64,000 bases of DNA from contig MFNF01000043.1 in assembly GCA_001783715.1 (NCBI GenBank), positions 24,959 to 88,958 of the forward strand, given 5' to 3'. The notes below the pieces were generated by a model. It was not told the origin of the DNA. It did not search any database and was given only the letters and a program-made list of their open reading frames with translations. Source of the DNA: Candidatus Lambdaproteobacteria bacterium RIFOXYD2_FULL_56_26 (lineage in GTDB: Bacteria > SAR324 > XYD2-FULL-50-16). The position numbers and the translations under genes were made by a program. Shown here one piece after another: positions 18,563 to 27,166 of the stretch (positions within the stretch are counted from its first letter, which is position 1; every line of letters starts with the position of its first letter).

Positions 18563-19435
18563 CTAATCTTTTCCCCAAAGGCTGATCAGCACGACCCCCA
18601 GCACCATTACCCCGGCGGCCAGCCCGCGCAGCTCGGTTTTGGTTTCCTTGAGCACCAACCGGCCCAAAATCACCGAAAAGACCAGATTGAGCCGTTTGAC
18701 CGACATCATGTAGGCTGCCTGAGCCAGGATCACCGCAAGGTTGTGCAGCACCATGTGGCTCAGGTAAAACCCGGAGACCAAGAGCCCCGGCTTCCATTGG
18801 CCCTTAAGTTCGGCCAGCCGAAACCAGCCTAAGACCCAAAAGAGCGGCAACATCCACAGGTCTTGGACCAAATTAAAGAAGAACGCATGCCAAAGGGCAT
18901 CGGAGTTTTCCACCGAAACCTTACCCAGCAGGGTGCTGAAAGAAAAAAGCAGCGCCACCAGGAGCATGGTCCTGGCTCCGGCATCTTTGGCCAAGGCCCG
19001 AAATGGCCCCCAGAGCCCCGTTTCCCCCTCACCGGCAAACAAGAGATAACCGCCCAACACCAAGACCAGGATCCCCAAGACCCCAACCCAAGACAGGGTT
19101 TCGTCCAGGAACAACCAGCCCAAGAGGGCCAAAATAGCGGGGGTCAGCGCCAACAGCGGCATGGTCAGGCTGATCGGCGAAAGTTTGATCGCCCGCATGT
19201 ACAGCCACATGGAAAGGCCGTTGATCGGCTGGTCCAGCCAAAAGCTCCACCAAAACTGTGGCCCCAAGTGGGGCACCGGCAGCCACAAGGCCCCGGCCAA
19301 ACAGCCGGGCAAACTGTAAAACATCAGCACCGACAGCATCCTGGCTGCGCTTCCCTGGCCAAAAAACCGTTTGGCAAACACATCCTCCAGGGACACCGCC
19401 AAGGCGGTGGCCAACGACAGACTCAACCAAAGCAT
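18563..19435 (-). CDS. EamA-family (DMT) transporter, copy 1
   Basis: A 290-residue protein with about ten transmembrane segments in two five-helix EamA repeats (about residues 3-130 and 155-288). Typical motifs are SLTMPLLALTPAILALLGWLFLDE in the first half, here split by helix ends, and VKRLNLVFSVILGRLVLKE in the second. DMT transporters move small metabolites or amino acids across the inner membrane; substrate cannot be told. It shares clear position-by-position similarity with the neighbouring gene upstream (start of each: SLxDxxxKRFFG), indicating tandem duplication. The gap between the two genes is about 60 bases. Confidence 0.85.
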   Translation of the reverse strand: MLWLSLSLATALAVSLEDVFAKRFFGQGSAARMLSVLMFYSLPGCLAGALWLPVPHLGPQFWWSFWLDQPINGLSMWLYMRAIKLSPISLTMPLLALTPAILALLGWLFLDETLSWVGVLGILVLVLGGYLLFAGEGETGLWGPFRALAKDAGARTMLLVALLFSFSTLLGKVSVENSDALWHAFFFNLVQDLWMLPLFWVLGWFRLAELKGQWKPGLLVSGFYLSHMVLHNLAVILAQAAYMMSVKRLNLVFSVILGRLVLKETKTELRGLAAGVMVLGVVLISLWGKD

Positions 19436-19496
19436 AACCTACCCCTCCTTTGGGGGCCAAACATTGGGGACCGGGGCCAATCCCCGGTTTGGAAAA

Positions 19497-20375
19497 TCAC
19501 CCCAAAAGATAAAGAATCACCACTCCGGCCAACATCGCCATCGCCGCCAAAGCCCGTTGGCCGGTGTCCTGCTCCCCCAACACCCAGCGGCCTAAAAAAA
19601 CGCTGAACACCAGATTGAGCCGTTTGACCGAGATCATATAGGCGGTTTTGGTCAAGGCCACGGCCAGGTTGTGGAAGGTGATGTGTAAAAAGTATAGATT
19701 GCCGACCACCAACCCCAAACGCCACTGGGATAACAGAAACCGGAACTGGATCTGCTTGGTCAGGGAGAAAAAAAGCAGAATCGACAGGTTGTGGGCAGAA
19801 AAAAAGCTGAACGCAAAAAAAAGGGCGTTGGAATGGCCAATGGCCATTTTGCCCAAGGCGGCACCGACCGCAAAGACCAAGGCCGCCCAGAGCATCGCCC
19901 GGCTACCCGGGTCGGCCATCAAGGCGGCAAAGGGAGCGGCAAAGATCGAGGCCCCGCCTTTTTGTTGGGGCCTAAAGTGCAAGAGGTAACTCCCCGAGAC
20001 GATCACCAAAATCCCCAGGATCCCAAAGAGGCTCAAACTTTCTCCCAACAGCACCCAACCCACCAGGATCAGGAAGGCCGGAGAGAAGGCCAAGAGCGGC
20101 ATGGTCAAGGACAAGGGGGATTGTTTGATCGCCTGCATGTAAAGCACCATGCCCAGGCCGTTGACCGGAATCCCCAAAACGAAGGCCCACCAAAAGGTGG
20201 AGTCCAACTCCGGCACGGGGGTCAAAAAGAGCCCCAACAGACATCCGGGCAGGCTGTACAAAAGCAGGAAGGAAAACATCTCCATGGGCCGAGTGTGCCC
20301 AAAAAACCGTTTGTTCAACGCATCTTGCAGGGAAACAAAAACGGCGGTCGCCAAGGCGTAAACAAACCAGGTCAT
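19497..20375 (-). CDS. EamA-family (DMT) transporter, copy 2
   Basis: A 292-residue paralogue of the downstream transporter gene, with the same two EamA repeats and about ten helices. Shared landmarks include SLQDALNKRFFG near the N-terminus, LYSLPGCLLGL, SLTMPLLAFSPAFL and SVKRLNLVFSVFLGR. Retention of two diverged copies suggests either a heterodimeric transporter or divided substrate range. Some DMT proteins work as pairs, but that is usual for the four-helix SMR class rather than ten-helix EamA proteins. It is probably the first gene of the pair's transcript. Confidence 0.85.
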   Translation of the reverse strand: MTWFVYALATAVFVSLQDALNKRFFGHTRPMEMFSFLLLYSLPGCLLGLFLTPVPELDSTFWWAFVLGIPVNGLGMVLYMQAIKQSPLSLTMPLLAFSPAFLILVGWVLLGESLSLFGILGILVIVSGSYLLHFRPQQKGGASIFAAPFAALMADPGSRAMLWAALVFAVGAALGKMAIGHSNALFFAFSFFSAHNLSILLFFSLTKQIQFRFLLSQWRLGLVVGNLYFLHITFHNLAVALTKTAYMISVKRLNLVFSVFLGRWVLGEQDTGQRALAAMAMLAGVVILYLLG

Positions 20376-20472
20376 TCCAGGTGGAGAAAGGGGGTTTGGT
20401 CCACTCTGAGCTTTGGCCCCAGGGCCGTCAAGGGGTAACCCTGGGGGAGCCTCAGGTCAGGAAACCCTGGCT

Positions 20473-20500
20473 AAATCCCCAGGGATGCTCCTGGGGATTT
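20473..20500. repeat. Perfect 11-bp inverted repeat in divergent promoter region
   Basis: AAATCCCCAGG and CCTGGGGATTT are separated by seven bases or fewer, between the divergent EamA and GGDEF-fusion genes. No T tract follows on the plus strand. It could be a leader hairpin or an operator; the arms are long enough to be unlikely by chance. Confidence 0.5.
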
Positions 20501-20640
20501 GGGACCTTGCCTTTTGCCCCCCTGACGGGTTGGGGGTTCTACCCCTTGGTTGGGCCGAATCCGGGACTCTTAAAGCTCTTGGCAAAGGCAAGCGGAGCAT
20601 TTAACATAAAGACTACTCTGCCTTATTTCCGGGAACGGCG

Positions 20641-22629
20641 TTGACCAAAACTTTGCGTCCAATTTGTTTGCTGCTGGGGCTGGTTCTTTTTTTGCTCCTG
20701 CCTCCTCTCTTGTTTGCCAAAGGGCCGGACAAGGTTGTGCTCCAGCTCCGTTGGACCCACCAATTCCAGTTCGCCGGTTATTACGCCGCCAAGGCCAAGG
20801 GATACTACCAGGAAGAAAGGTTGGACGTGGAAATCCTCCCGGCCGGACCGGGGACGGAAAGCCCGACGGCGATGGTTCTCTCCGGCTTGGCGGACTTCGG
20901 GGTGACCAATTCGGGCCTGATTCTCAGTCGGATGAAAGGGGAACCGGTGGTGGCCCTGGCCGCACTCTTCCAAACCAGCCCCAACGCTTGGCTGGTGCTG
21001 GCGGACTCCAAGATCGGCTCCCTCCACGATCTGGTGGGCAAAAACCTGATGACCTTGCCGCTGCCCGAAAGTGCCGACCTGCTGGCTATTTTTGTCCATG
21101 AGGGGATCCCGCTTTCCAAGTTAAAGCTGCAAAAGATGAGCTTTGACATTGAAGACCTGATCCAAGGCAAAACCGATGCCTTTGATGCTTACTCCACCAG
21201 CGAACCTTATTTTTTGGCCCAAAGGGGGATTGCCTACCGGATGATCCGAGCCCGGAACTATGGGATCGACTTTTATTCGGATGTGCTTTTTACCACCGAA
21301 GCCCAGATCAAAGAGCGGCCCGAGCGGGTCCGGGGGTTTCGTAAGGCTTCCCTTAGAGGTTGGATTTACGCCCTCAACCACCCCAAGGAAATTGCCTTGC
21401 TGATCCAACAGGACTATGGCTCGAAAAAAAGCCTGGAGCACCTGGAGTTTGAGGCGGAAGAGATGGTCAAGCTGATCATGCCCGACCTGATCGAGGTGGG
21501 GCATATGACCCAAAGCCGGTGGGAGTTCATCGCCAAAACGGACGTGGCTTTGGGGCTGGTCCCGGAGGTGAAGAACCTGGAGGGCTTTATGTACGACCCT
21601 CACTACAAGCCCGATTATTCCTGGGCCTACAAAACCCTGGCCTGGACCCTGGCCCTGTTGATGGCTTTGGCCTTGACCGCTCTTTGGGTCTTGCGGCTCA
21701 ACCTCAAGCTCCGAAGGGAGGTCCAAGAGCGGCACAAGGCGGAGGCCCACCTCAAGGAAAGCGAGACCCGGCAAAGGTACATGATCGAACGGGCCCCTTT
21801 CCCCTTGGTCCTGACCCAGAGAAGCTCGGGGGAGATTTTGTACGTCAACAAACCGGCTCGAAAGTTTTTTGTCCGAGATGCGTCCCAAGATCCGGTGGGC
21901 CGTACTACCATGGAGTATTACGCCGACAAGGACCAACAACGGTTGTTTGCCGCCGAGCTCAAGCGGGTGGGTAGGGTTGAAGGCATGGAGATCAAGCTTC
22001 TGGTTCCCGGCGGGGAACTGGTTTGGGCGATGGTCAGCGCCAGCCCCATGGACTTTGGGGAAGAACGGCAGCTGTTGGTCGGCCTGACCGACATCACTCG
22101 GGCCAAGGCCTTGGAAGAGGAACTACGCCGCCGGGCGACCACCGACGACTTGACCAGCTGCACCAACCGGCCCCACTTTTTTGAACTGGCCCAAAAGGAA
22201 ATGGAACGGTCCAAGCGGTTCAAACGGGAATTGGCGATCTTGATGTTGGACGTGGACCACTTCAAAAAAATCAACGACCTCTACGGCCACGAAGTGGGGG
22301 ACTGGGCCTTAAAGGCCTTCACCAAGGCAGTCACCCAGGAACTGCGCACCATGGACCTTTTGGGCCGCATTGGCGGGGAAGAGTTTGCCGCCCTTTTACC
22401 CGAAACCCTGCTGGGCGGTGCGGGTGTAGTGGCGGAACGGATCCGGTTGGCGGTAGAGCAAATCACCCTGCCTTTGGCAGGGGAAGAAACCTTGCGCTTT
22501 ACGGTCAGCATCGGAGTCACCAACCTGCGGGCTGGAGACAAGGACTTTGCCGAGCCGCTCAGCCGGGCGGACAAGGCGCTCTACCAAGCCAAGGCCCAGG
22601 GGCGCAACCGGATCGCCTTTTTGCCCTAG
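20641..22629 (+). CDS. Periplasmic-binding-protein/PAS/GGDEF fusion, diguanylate cyclase
   Basis: A 662-residue fusion. After a signal/anchor segment comes an NMT1/THI5-SsuA-type substrate-binding domain (about 30-320; LRWTHQFQFAGYYAAKAKGYY is typical of the pyrimidine/riboflavin-type binders). A TM helix (about 335-358) and a PAS domain (about 375-495) follow. The GGDEF domain has an intact GGEEF active site (about 578-582) preceded five residues earlier by RTMD, the product-inhibition I-site. It should make cyclic di-GMP in response to a small periplasmic ligand carried by the binding domain. The start is TTG at 20641 with GGGAACGG upstream, so the start call is weaker than the domain call. 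Confidence 0.9.
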   Translation: MTKTLRPICLLLGLVLFLLLPPLLFAKGPDKVVLQLRWTHQFQFAGYYAAKAKGYYQEERLDVEILPAGPGTESPTAMVLSGLADFGVTNSGLILSRMKGEPVVALAALFQTSPNAWLVLADSKIGSLHDLVGKNLMTLPLPESADLLAIFVHEGIPLSKLKLQKMSFDIEDLIQGKTDAFDAYSTSEPYFLAQRGIAYRMIRARNYGIDFYSDVLFTTEAQIKERPERVRGFRKASLRGWIYALNHPKEIALLIQQDYGSKKSLEHLEFEAEEMVKLIMPDLIEVGHMTQSRWEFIAKTDVALGLVPEVKNLEGFMYDPHYKPDYSWAYKTLAWTLALLMALALTALWVLRLNLKLRREVQERHKAEAHLKESETRQRYMIERAPFPLVLTQRSSGEILYVNKPARKFFVRDASQDPVGRTTMEYYADKDQQRLFAAELKRVGRVEGMEIKLLVPGGELVWAMVSASPMDFGEERQLLVGLTDITRAKALEEELRRRATTDDLTSCTNRPHFFELAQKEMERSKRFKRELAILMLDVDHFKKINDLYGHEVGDWALKAFTKAVTQELRTMDLLGRIGGEEFAALLPETLLGGAGVVAERIRLAVEQITLPLAGEETLRFTVSIGVTNLRAGDKDFAEPLSRADKALYQAKAQGRNRIAFLP

Positions 22630-22662
22630 TCCCGTTTTCCCTTGGGGGGGCCTTGGTACAGC

Positions 22663-23613
22663 TCAGTTCCCCGCCACTTCGGGGGGCAGAGGTTTGGTTT
22701 TGACCGGCCTCAACGCCCCCAACCCACCTTGGGTCAATCCCCAGACCAATTGTTCCTTGACCGGTGCGGCCCTTAGGCTCAGGGGCGGGTTGAGGTCCAA
22801 AAACCGCAACCCCAGCCACAGCTCCAAAGAGGCCTGTTCTGGTTTAAGCCCTGGGGCCAAGGTTTGTTTGCTCAGCTTCTCCCCTTGGGCATTGACGGCC
22901 ACCGGCAGGTGCAAGTAGGCGGGCCGAGTTTGGCCCAATCGGTCGAGCAGATAAAGTTGCCGGAAGGTGGAGGTCAAGAGGTCGGCCCCTCGGACTACTT
23001 CGGTGATCCCGTCCAACCCCTCGTCCACCACGGTGGCCAGATGGTAGCTGGGCAGGCGGTCAAACCGGCAGACCGGGAAGTCCCCCACTTCGGTGTTCAG
23101 GTCCAGGGCCTGGGTGCCGTAAAGCCCATCCTCCCAAGTAATCCGTCCCTGAGTGCGGACCCGGTAGGACCGTAGGGTCCCGGCCATGCCGGTGCGACAG
23201 GTGCCGGGGTAAATCGGCCCTTCCGGCCCCTGGGGTGCGGTGGCGCTCAAGTCTTTGCGGGAGCAGGAACAGGGGTAGATCCAACCTTGGGCTTCCAGGG
23301 CTTCGATCCCCGCCCGATAGGCTCCCAGCCGGGCGCTTTGGTAAAGCACCGGGCCGTCCCATTCGAGCCCCAACTGTTCCAGTGCAACCAGAATCCGGTC
23401 CACCGCACCGGGGACTACCCGCGGTTGGTCCAGGTCATCGATCCGCAGCCGCCAAATGCCTCCTTTCACTTTGACGCTCAGGTAACTGCCCAGGGCTCCT
23501 ACCAGACTACCAAAATGCAGGTCGCCGCTGGGAGTCGGCGCAAACCGGCCCACCGGCACAGGGGAGGGAAAAGCAGAACCGTTCGGATCAGGGAGAAGCG
23601 AGGAAAGGGGCAA
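22663..23613 (-). CDS. gluQRS: Glutamyl-Q tRNA(Asp) synthetase
   Basis: A 316-residue truncated GluRS paralogue that attaches glutamate to queuosine in tRNA-Asp. The class I signature FAPTPSGDLHFGSLVGAL, the zinc ligands CSC in YPCSCSRKD, the distal Cys in YPGTCR, and a KLSKQ loop are present. No anticodon-binding domain follows, as expected. The start is uncertain: a TTG at 23613 overlaps the upstream TPR gene by 26 bases, and a GTG at 23559 just before VGRFAPTPSG also fits. It is the last gene of the long minus-strand operon but is probably functionally separate from it. Confidence 0.93.
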   Translation of the reverse strand: MPLSSLLPDPNGSAFPSPVPVGRFAPTPSGDLHFGSLVGALGSYLSVKVKGGIWRLRIDDLDQPRVVPGAVDRILVALEQLGLEWDGPVLYQSARLGAYRAGIEALEAQGWIYPCSCSRKDLSATAPQGPEGPIYPGTCRTGMAGTLRSYRVRTQGRITWEDGLYGTQALDLNTEVGDFPVCRFDRLPSYHLATVVDEGLDGITEVVRGADLLTSTFRQLYLLDRLGQTRPAYLHLPVAVNAQGEKLSKQTLAPGLKPEQASLELWLGLRFLDLNPPLSLRAAPVKEQLVWGLTQGGLGALRPVKTKPLPPEVAGN

Positions 23614-24265
23614 AGGGTGCGGTTGGAAGAGGGGATTGGGGGGGAATCAATTGGGTCAACAGTTTCCCGGCCCGCAAATTGGTGGGGTCTAAAATCTGGA
23701 TATCCTTGAGGACCCTTATGGCTTCTTGGTCTGCCTTTAAGGCCACCAAGTTCTCGGCCCATTCGCCCAAGACCAGGACATCTGAAGGGTACAAAGGCAA
23801 CAGCCGGTTGACCACCGCCAGCGCTAACTTGGGCTTGCCTTGCCGGCGGAGCAGGTAGCTGAGCCGCAGGTTGGCGTAGTAGTTAAAATAATCGATCTTC
23901 AAAATCTCTTCGAGCACCCGCTCCCCCTCCTCAAACCGCTCCAGGGCGATCAGGGGCAACACCAAGCCCAGCTTGGCATCAAAGGATTCGGGCAGGATGG
24001 CCGAGGCCAGTTTGTAGTATTCCAGGGAGTTGACTTGGGCCCCTTGGAGGTAGGCTAACCACCCCAGCCGCAGGTTAAGGCTGTATCCCCTGGGGTAGAG
24101 TCTGTACAAAGGGGCCATCGCTTCGAGGGCCCTTTTGTAGTCTCCTGCCCTTTCAAAACTATAGGACAGCGAATAAACCGCAGCCGGGTCCACCTGGGTT
24201 TGGGCGTTGGCCCAAGGTCCCAGGAGGCAACACAGCAACAGGGTCAAAAAAAAGGCTTTTTTCAA
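23588..24265 (-). CDS. Secreted TPR-repeat protein
   Basis: A 225-residue protein with a signal peptide (KAFFLTLLLCCLLGPWANA) and a run of TPR-like helical pairs (SYSFERAGDYKRALEAMAPL; ALERFEEGERVLEEILKID; QGKPKLALAVVNRLLPLYP). TPR arrays mediate protein-protein contacts, here in the periplasm. The ATG overlaps the stop of the barrel gene upstream by 4 bases, so the two are translationally coupled. It is the sixth gene of the PqqD operon and probably assembles or positions its envelope partners. No enzymatic motif is seen. Confidence 0.8.
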   Translation of the reverse strand: MKKAFFLTLLLCCLLGPWANAQTQVDPAAVYSLSYSFERAGDYKRALEAMAPLYRLYPRGYSLNLRLGWLAYLQGAQVNSLEYYKLASAILPESFDAKLGLVLPLIALERFEEGERVLEEILKIDYFNYYANLRLSYLLRRQGKPKLALAVVNRLLPLYPSDVLVLGEWAENLVALKADQEAIRVLKDIQILDPTNLRAGKLLTQLIPPQSPLPTAPFAPFLASP

Positions 24266-25101
24266 AAACTTTTTCCGTAGCCAAGGGCAACAATGGTTTC
24301 CTTCAGATCCGTTCCATAAGTGGATTCCTGGTAGGTATCCTGGGCAACCGTCAGGTTCATGGAACTAGTGGCACCCAGCACATAGCTGGCCCCCAGGTTC
24401 GTTCCACCCTTAAAGATCAAAGGGGTAGAATACAGCGTTTGGGCCCGGCCACCCTGGTAAAAGGCCCGCTTGCCCGACCAACTGCCTGCCCAGATGCTGC
24501 CACGGTTCAAAAATAAACTCAAGGTCGCAGAGAAGCTGTTAAAACTGGTCCCCACATAACCTGGGTCTTTGGAAAGGTTGATCATGTCGAAGGCAAAACT
24601 GGCGGAGGTGCGGCTGGTCACCGAAACCGAAGCGGAAGGACTGATCTGGGTCACTGAAAAACCGGTGCCCCCGCTGGTGATCGGATAGTTGGGGTAGCTG
24701 GATTGGCCCAGATCCAAACCAACCGACCATTTGTATCCATTGAACCGGTGGTAGCTGAAGTCCACCGCTTGGGCCCCTTTGTTGGCCGAGGCGCTGGAAT
24801 TCAGGGTTTTGGCCCCTACCGCAAAGGAGTTGGCCAGACCCACCCAATTCCAAACCACCCCGATCCCCAGCTCGTTGACATCGTCGCTGGTCTTGTTTTG
24901 GATCATCGTCTCGTCCATCCCTACCTCCCAGCCAACATTGAGGCTTTGGGGTACAAACAAGGTAGCGGAAACCTGGGACTGGGACTTTTTGGAGGCATTA
25001 CCGTCCAGCCCCCAACCCACGCCGGTCACCGACAAACCGGCGGCAAACAAGGATTGCCAAGAAACCACCAGACCCAAACCCAACAGACTAAGTTTTTTCA
25101 T
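24262..25101 (-). CDS. Outer-membrane-barrel-like protein of the PqqD operon
   Basis: A 279-residue protein with a signal peptide (KKLSLLGLGLVVSWQSLFA). It has alternating polar/hydrophobic strands throughout, many Ser, Gly, Thr and aromatic residues, and ends in a C-terminal Phe (YGKSF), the usual outer-membrane sorting signal. About 12-14 strands can be drawn by eye. The ATG at 25101 overlaps the end of the transporter-peptidase gene by 14 bases, and its stop overlaps the TPR start by 4. An upstream in-frame start is rejected because the signal peptide begins here. It may be the outer-membrane exit or receptor of the operon's system. Confidence 0.75.
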   Translation of the reverse strand: MKKLSLLGLGLVVSWQSLFAAGLSVTGVGWGLDGNASKKSQSQVSATLFVPQSLNVGWEVGMDETMIQNKTSDDVNELGIGVVWNWVGLANSFAVGAKTLNSSASANKGAQAVDFSYHRFNGYKWSVGLDLGQSSYPNYPITSGGTGFSVTQISPSASVSVTSRTSASFAFDMINLSKDPGYVGTSFNSFSATLSLFLNRGSIWAGSWSGKRAFYQGGRAQTLYSTPLIFKGGTNLGASYVLGATSSMNLTVAQDTYQESTYGTDLKETIVALGYGKSF

Positions 25102-27166
25102 GCTGTTTTCTCTCAAAAGTCCAATCTCCAACCTGAAACTTGGTAAACCCCACAACGGAGTCCAGGTGGATTTCGGTGTTGAACTCCCGCCCCAAAGGGC
25201 CGGAAATTTTACCGGTTAAAACCCCTCTTTTGTACCGATAAACTCCCCTGGGGCTTTGGGGGAGGTCAAACAAGGCGCTGCCCAGCAAAAGCCAACGCCG
25301 CAACCACCCTGGATAAAGCAGGTTCAAGGGCAGGCGTTCCTCGTAAACATAATCGTTGCAGCCCCCCAGGGGCAGGCGAGGCAAGGCGAGGAACAGGGAG
25401 CTTAAGAGCTTATCCTGGCCTTGCAGGCTGTAGTGGCAATGGCCGTCATGGACCCGGCCAAAGTAGAGTTTGCCGGTGGTCGAATCAAAGTACAAAGTCC
25501 CTTCCGGGTCCATACGGACCACCAGATTCCGGGTCCCTTTGGGGGTCCCTTGGTGGAAACATTCGAGCTCGATTTCCTGGTCCAACACAAAAGGTTCCGG
25601 CCCGGCTTGGGAGAGCGGGGTCAGGACCTCGTCCTTGCCCGGTTGACCGAGGGTAAAATAGGTTTGCCCGGACAGGTAGCTGGTCAGCCGGAAATCCAAG
25701 GTCGCCGAGCCGGGGTCGGGTCCGGCTTGGACCTGGAGGTGAATGTGCGGCTGGGGAGAATAACCGGAGTTCCCGCACAGCCCCAACAAGGAGCCCCGTT
25801 CCACCCAGTCCCCTTCCTTGACCTTGAGGCTCTCTTTGGCCAAGTGGCTGATTTCCACGTGGTACCCAAAGTTGCTGCGGATCACCACCAGATTGCCCCA
25901 GTTGTTGCGGCTGTCGGTTTGGCCGATCTCCTGGTCCGGCAGATTGTCCACCGTCTTGACCACCTGCCCGGCAATCGGAGAGAGCACCGGTTTTTTGTAG
26001 GCCAGATAGTCTTCGAGCCGTTTGCCTGGGCCGGTAAAGCTTTGGCCCTTGCCGTCAGCCAGGATAAAGTCGTAGGCATGCCGCCAATTGCCCTGGTGGG
26101 TCCAGGGGCCTTCAAAACCTTGCCATACCGTCCAGGCCCCGGAAAAGGGGAGGTTGATGCCGATCGGGCAAGGGTCAAACCGCAAGGCGACTGACCGGTG
26201 GAAATCCAGGCTTTCTTCGGGGCTGCCCAAGATACGTCTGGAAATCTGGGGAAACTTCAAGGCCCCCAGGGCGTAAACAAAGGTCAAGGCAACCAGGTTA
26301 AACGGCAAGGTCAAAACCGGCAGGCCATAGGCCGACCAGAAAACCTGCACCGCATCCACCAACAACACCGAACAGGAAACTCCGACCAGACTGACCACCA
26401 GACTGACCCGAGAGGGCACCAAAAAAACCCCGCCCAAGGCCATACCGATCAGGATGAAGTTAAAGTGGTTGAGGTTCAAAAAAGACTGTTGGAAGCTGCC
26501 GGTCATCAGTCCCGAAATGAGACTGCCGGTAAAGTACCCGGTCAGGCTCAGGCCAAAAAGAATGGGGCTTGCGGCCAGCAACACCAAGGCGATGCCCAGG
26601 CCCACGTAAGGGTGGGGCAAAAAGAAGATGGCCGCCAAACATTTGAAGTACCCGGTCGCCCAAGCGGGCCAATCGGGGTTGGGCAGCAGGTTCGCCGCCG
26701 GGTACAGGCTGGAGACGTACAGGTTGGAATATTTTCCCGAAGCAAGGCTCACCGCCCCAATCACCACCACAAAGGGCAAACTCAGGATGGGCAGAGCCAG
26801 ATAGGCGTAAAAGACCCGGGACAGCGCCAAGGTAATGGCCAAGGTCAAGAGCCCGGCCATCAAAAGGATCAGGACCGACAAGGGGGTCAGTCGGTAGATG
26901 CTGCCTACCCCCAAACCCACCAAAAGAGTGTTGTAGGTGTAAACCCCGGATTCCAGAAACTCCTTGCCCATGCCCATCAGGTAGGCGAACCCATACCCGG
27001 CCACCACCGCCAAAAGGCCGGAAATCGCCAGATGGGGGTTGGCCAGGGAGAGGAGCAAAAAGATCGCCCCTACCCAAGGTTTCCCCAGGAAATAAACCCG
27101 AGAAAAGCTGTTGAGCAGGACCTTAAAATGGCTGATCAGTGCAGTTTGAGGTCCGGGGGCAGACAT
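25088..27166 (-). CDS. Urea-channel domain fused to M23 metallopeptidase
   Basis: A 692-residue fusion. Residues 1-305 form a urea-transporter (UT/SLC14-type) membrane domain with about ten helices. Its two pseudo-repeats each carry the pore signature, LPILSLPF (125-132, Ser in place of Thr) and LPVLTLPF (282-289). From about 350 a periplasmic M23/LytM peptidase domain has all expected zinc/catalytic residues: His363 and Asp366 (HAYD), His441 (ISHLA) and His474/His476 (HIH). A Cys-containing C-terminal domain of about 190 residues follows. UT-M23 fusions are known in databases but their substrate is not established. It overlaps the decarboxylase gene by 31 bases, so it is locked into the operon. 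Confidence 0.88.
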   Translation of the reverse strand: MSAPGPQTALISHFKVLLNSFSRVYFLGKPWVGAIFLLLSLANPHLAISGLLAVVAGYGFAYLMGMGKEFLESGVYTYNTLLVGLGVGSIYRLTPLSVLILLMAGLLTLAITLALSRVFYAYLALPILSLPFVVVIGAVSLASGKYSNLYVSSLYPAANLLPNPDWPAWATGYFKCLAAIFFLPHPYVGLGIALVLLAASPILFGLSLTGYFTGSLISGLMTGSFQQSFLNLNHFNFILIGMALGGVFLVPSRVSLVVSLVGVSCSVLLVDAVQVFWSAYGLPVLTLPFNLVALTFVYALGALKFPQISRRILGSPEESLDFHRSVALRFDPCPIGINLPFSGAWTVWQGFEGPWTHQGNWRHAYDFILADGKGQSFTGPGKRLEDYLAYKKPVLSPIAGQVVKTVDNLPDQEIGQTDSRNNWGNLVVIRSNFGYHVEISHLAKESLKVKEGDWVERGSLLGLCGNSGYSPQPHIHLQVQAGPDPGSATLDFRLTSYLSGQTYFTLGQPGKDEVLTPLSQAGPEPFVLDQEIELECFHQGTPKGTRNLVVRMDPEGTLYFDSTTGKLYFGRVHDGHCHYSLQGQDKLLSSLFLALPRLPLGGCNDYVYEERLPLNLLYPGWLRRWLLLGSALFDLPQSPRGVYRYKRGVLTGKISGPLGREFNTEIHLDSVVGFTKFQVGDWTFERKQHEKT

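Noticed and set aside
22663-23613. gluQRS as a member of the PqqD system
   Set aside because: It overlaps the TPR gene but is a common tRNA-modification gene with scattered neighbours; placement is more likely incidental.
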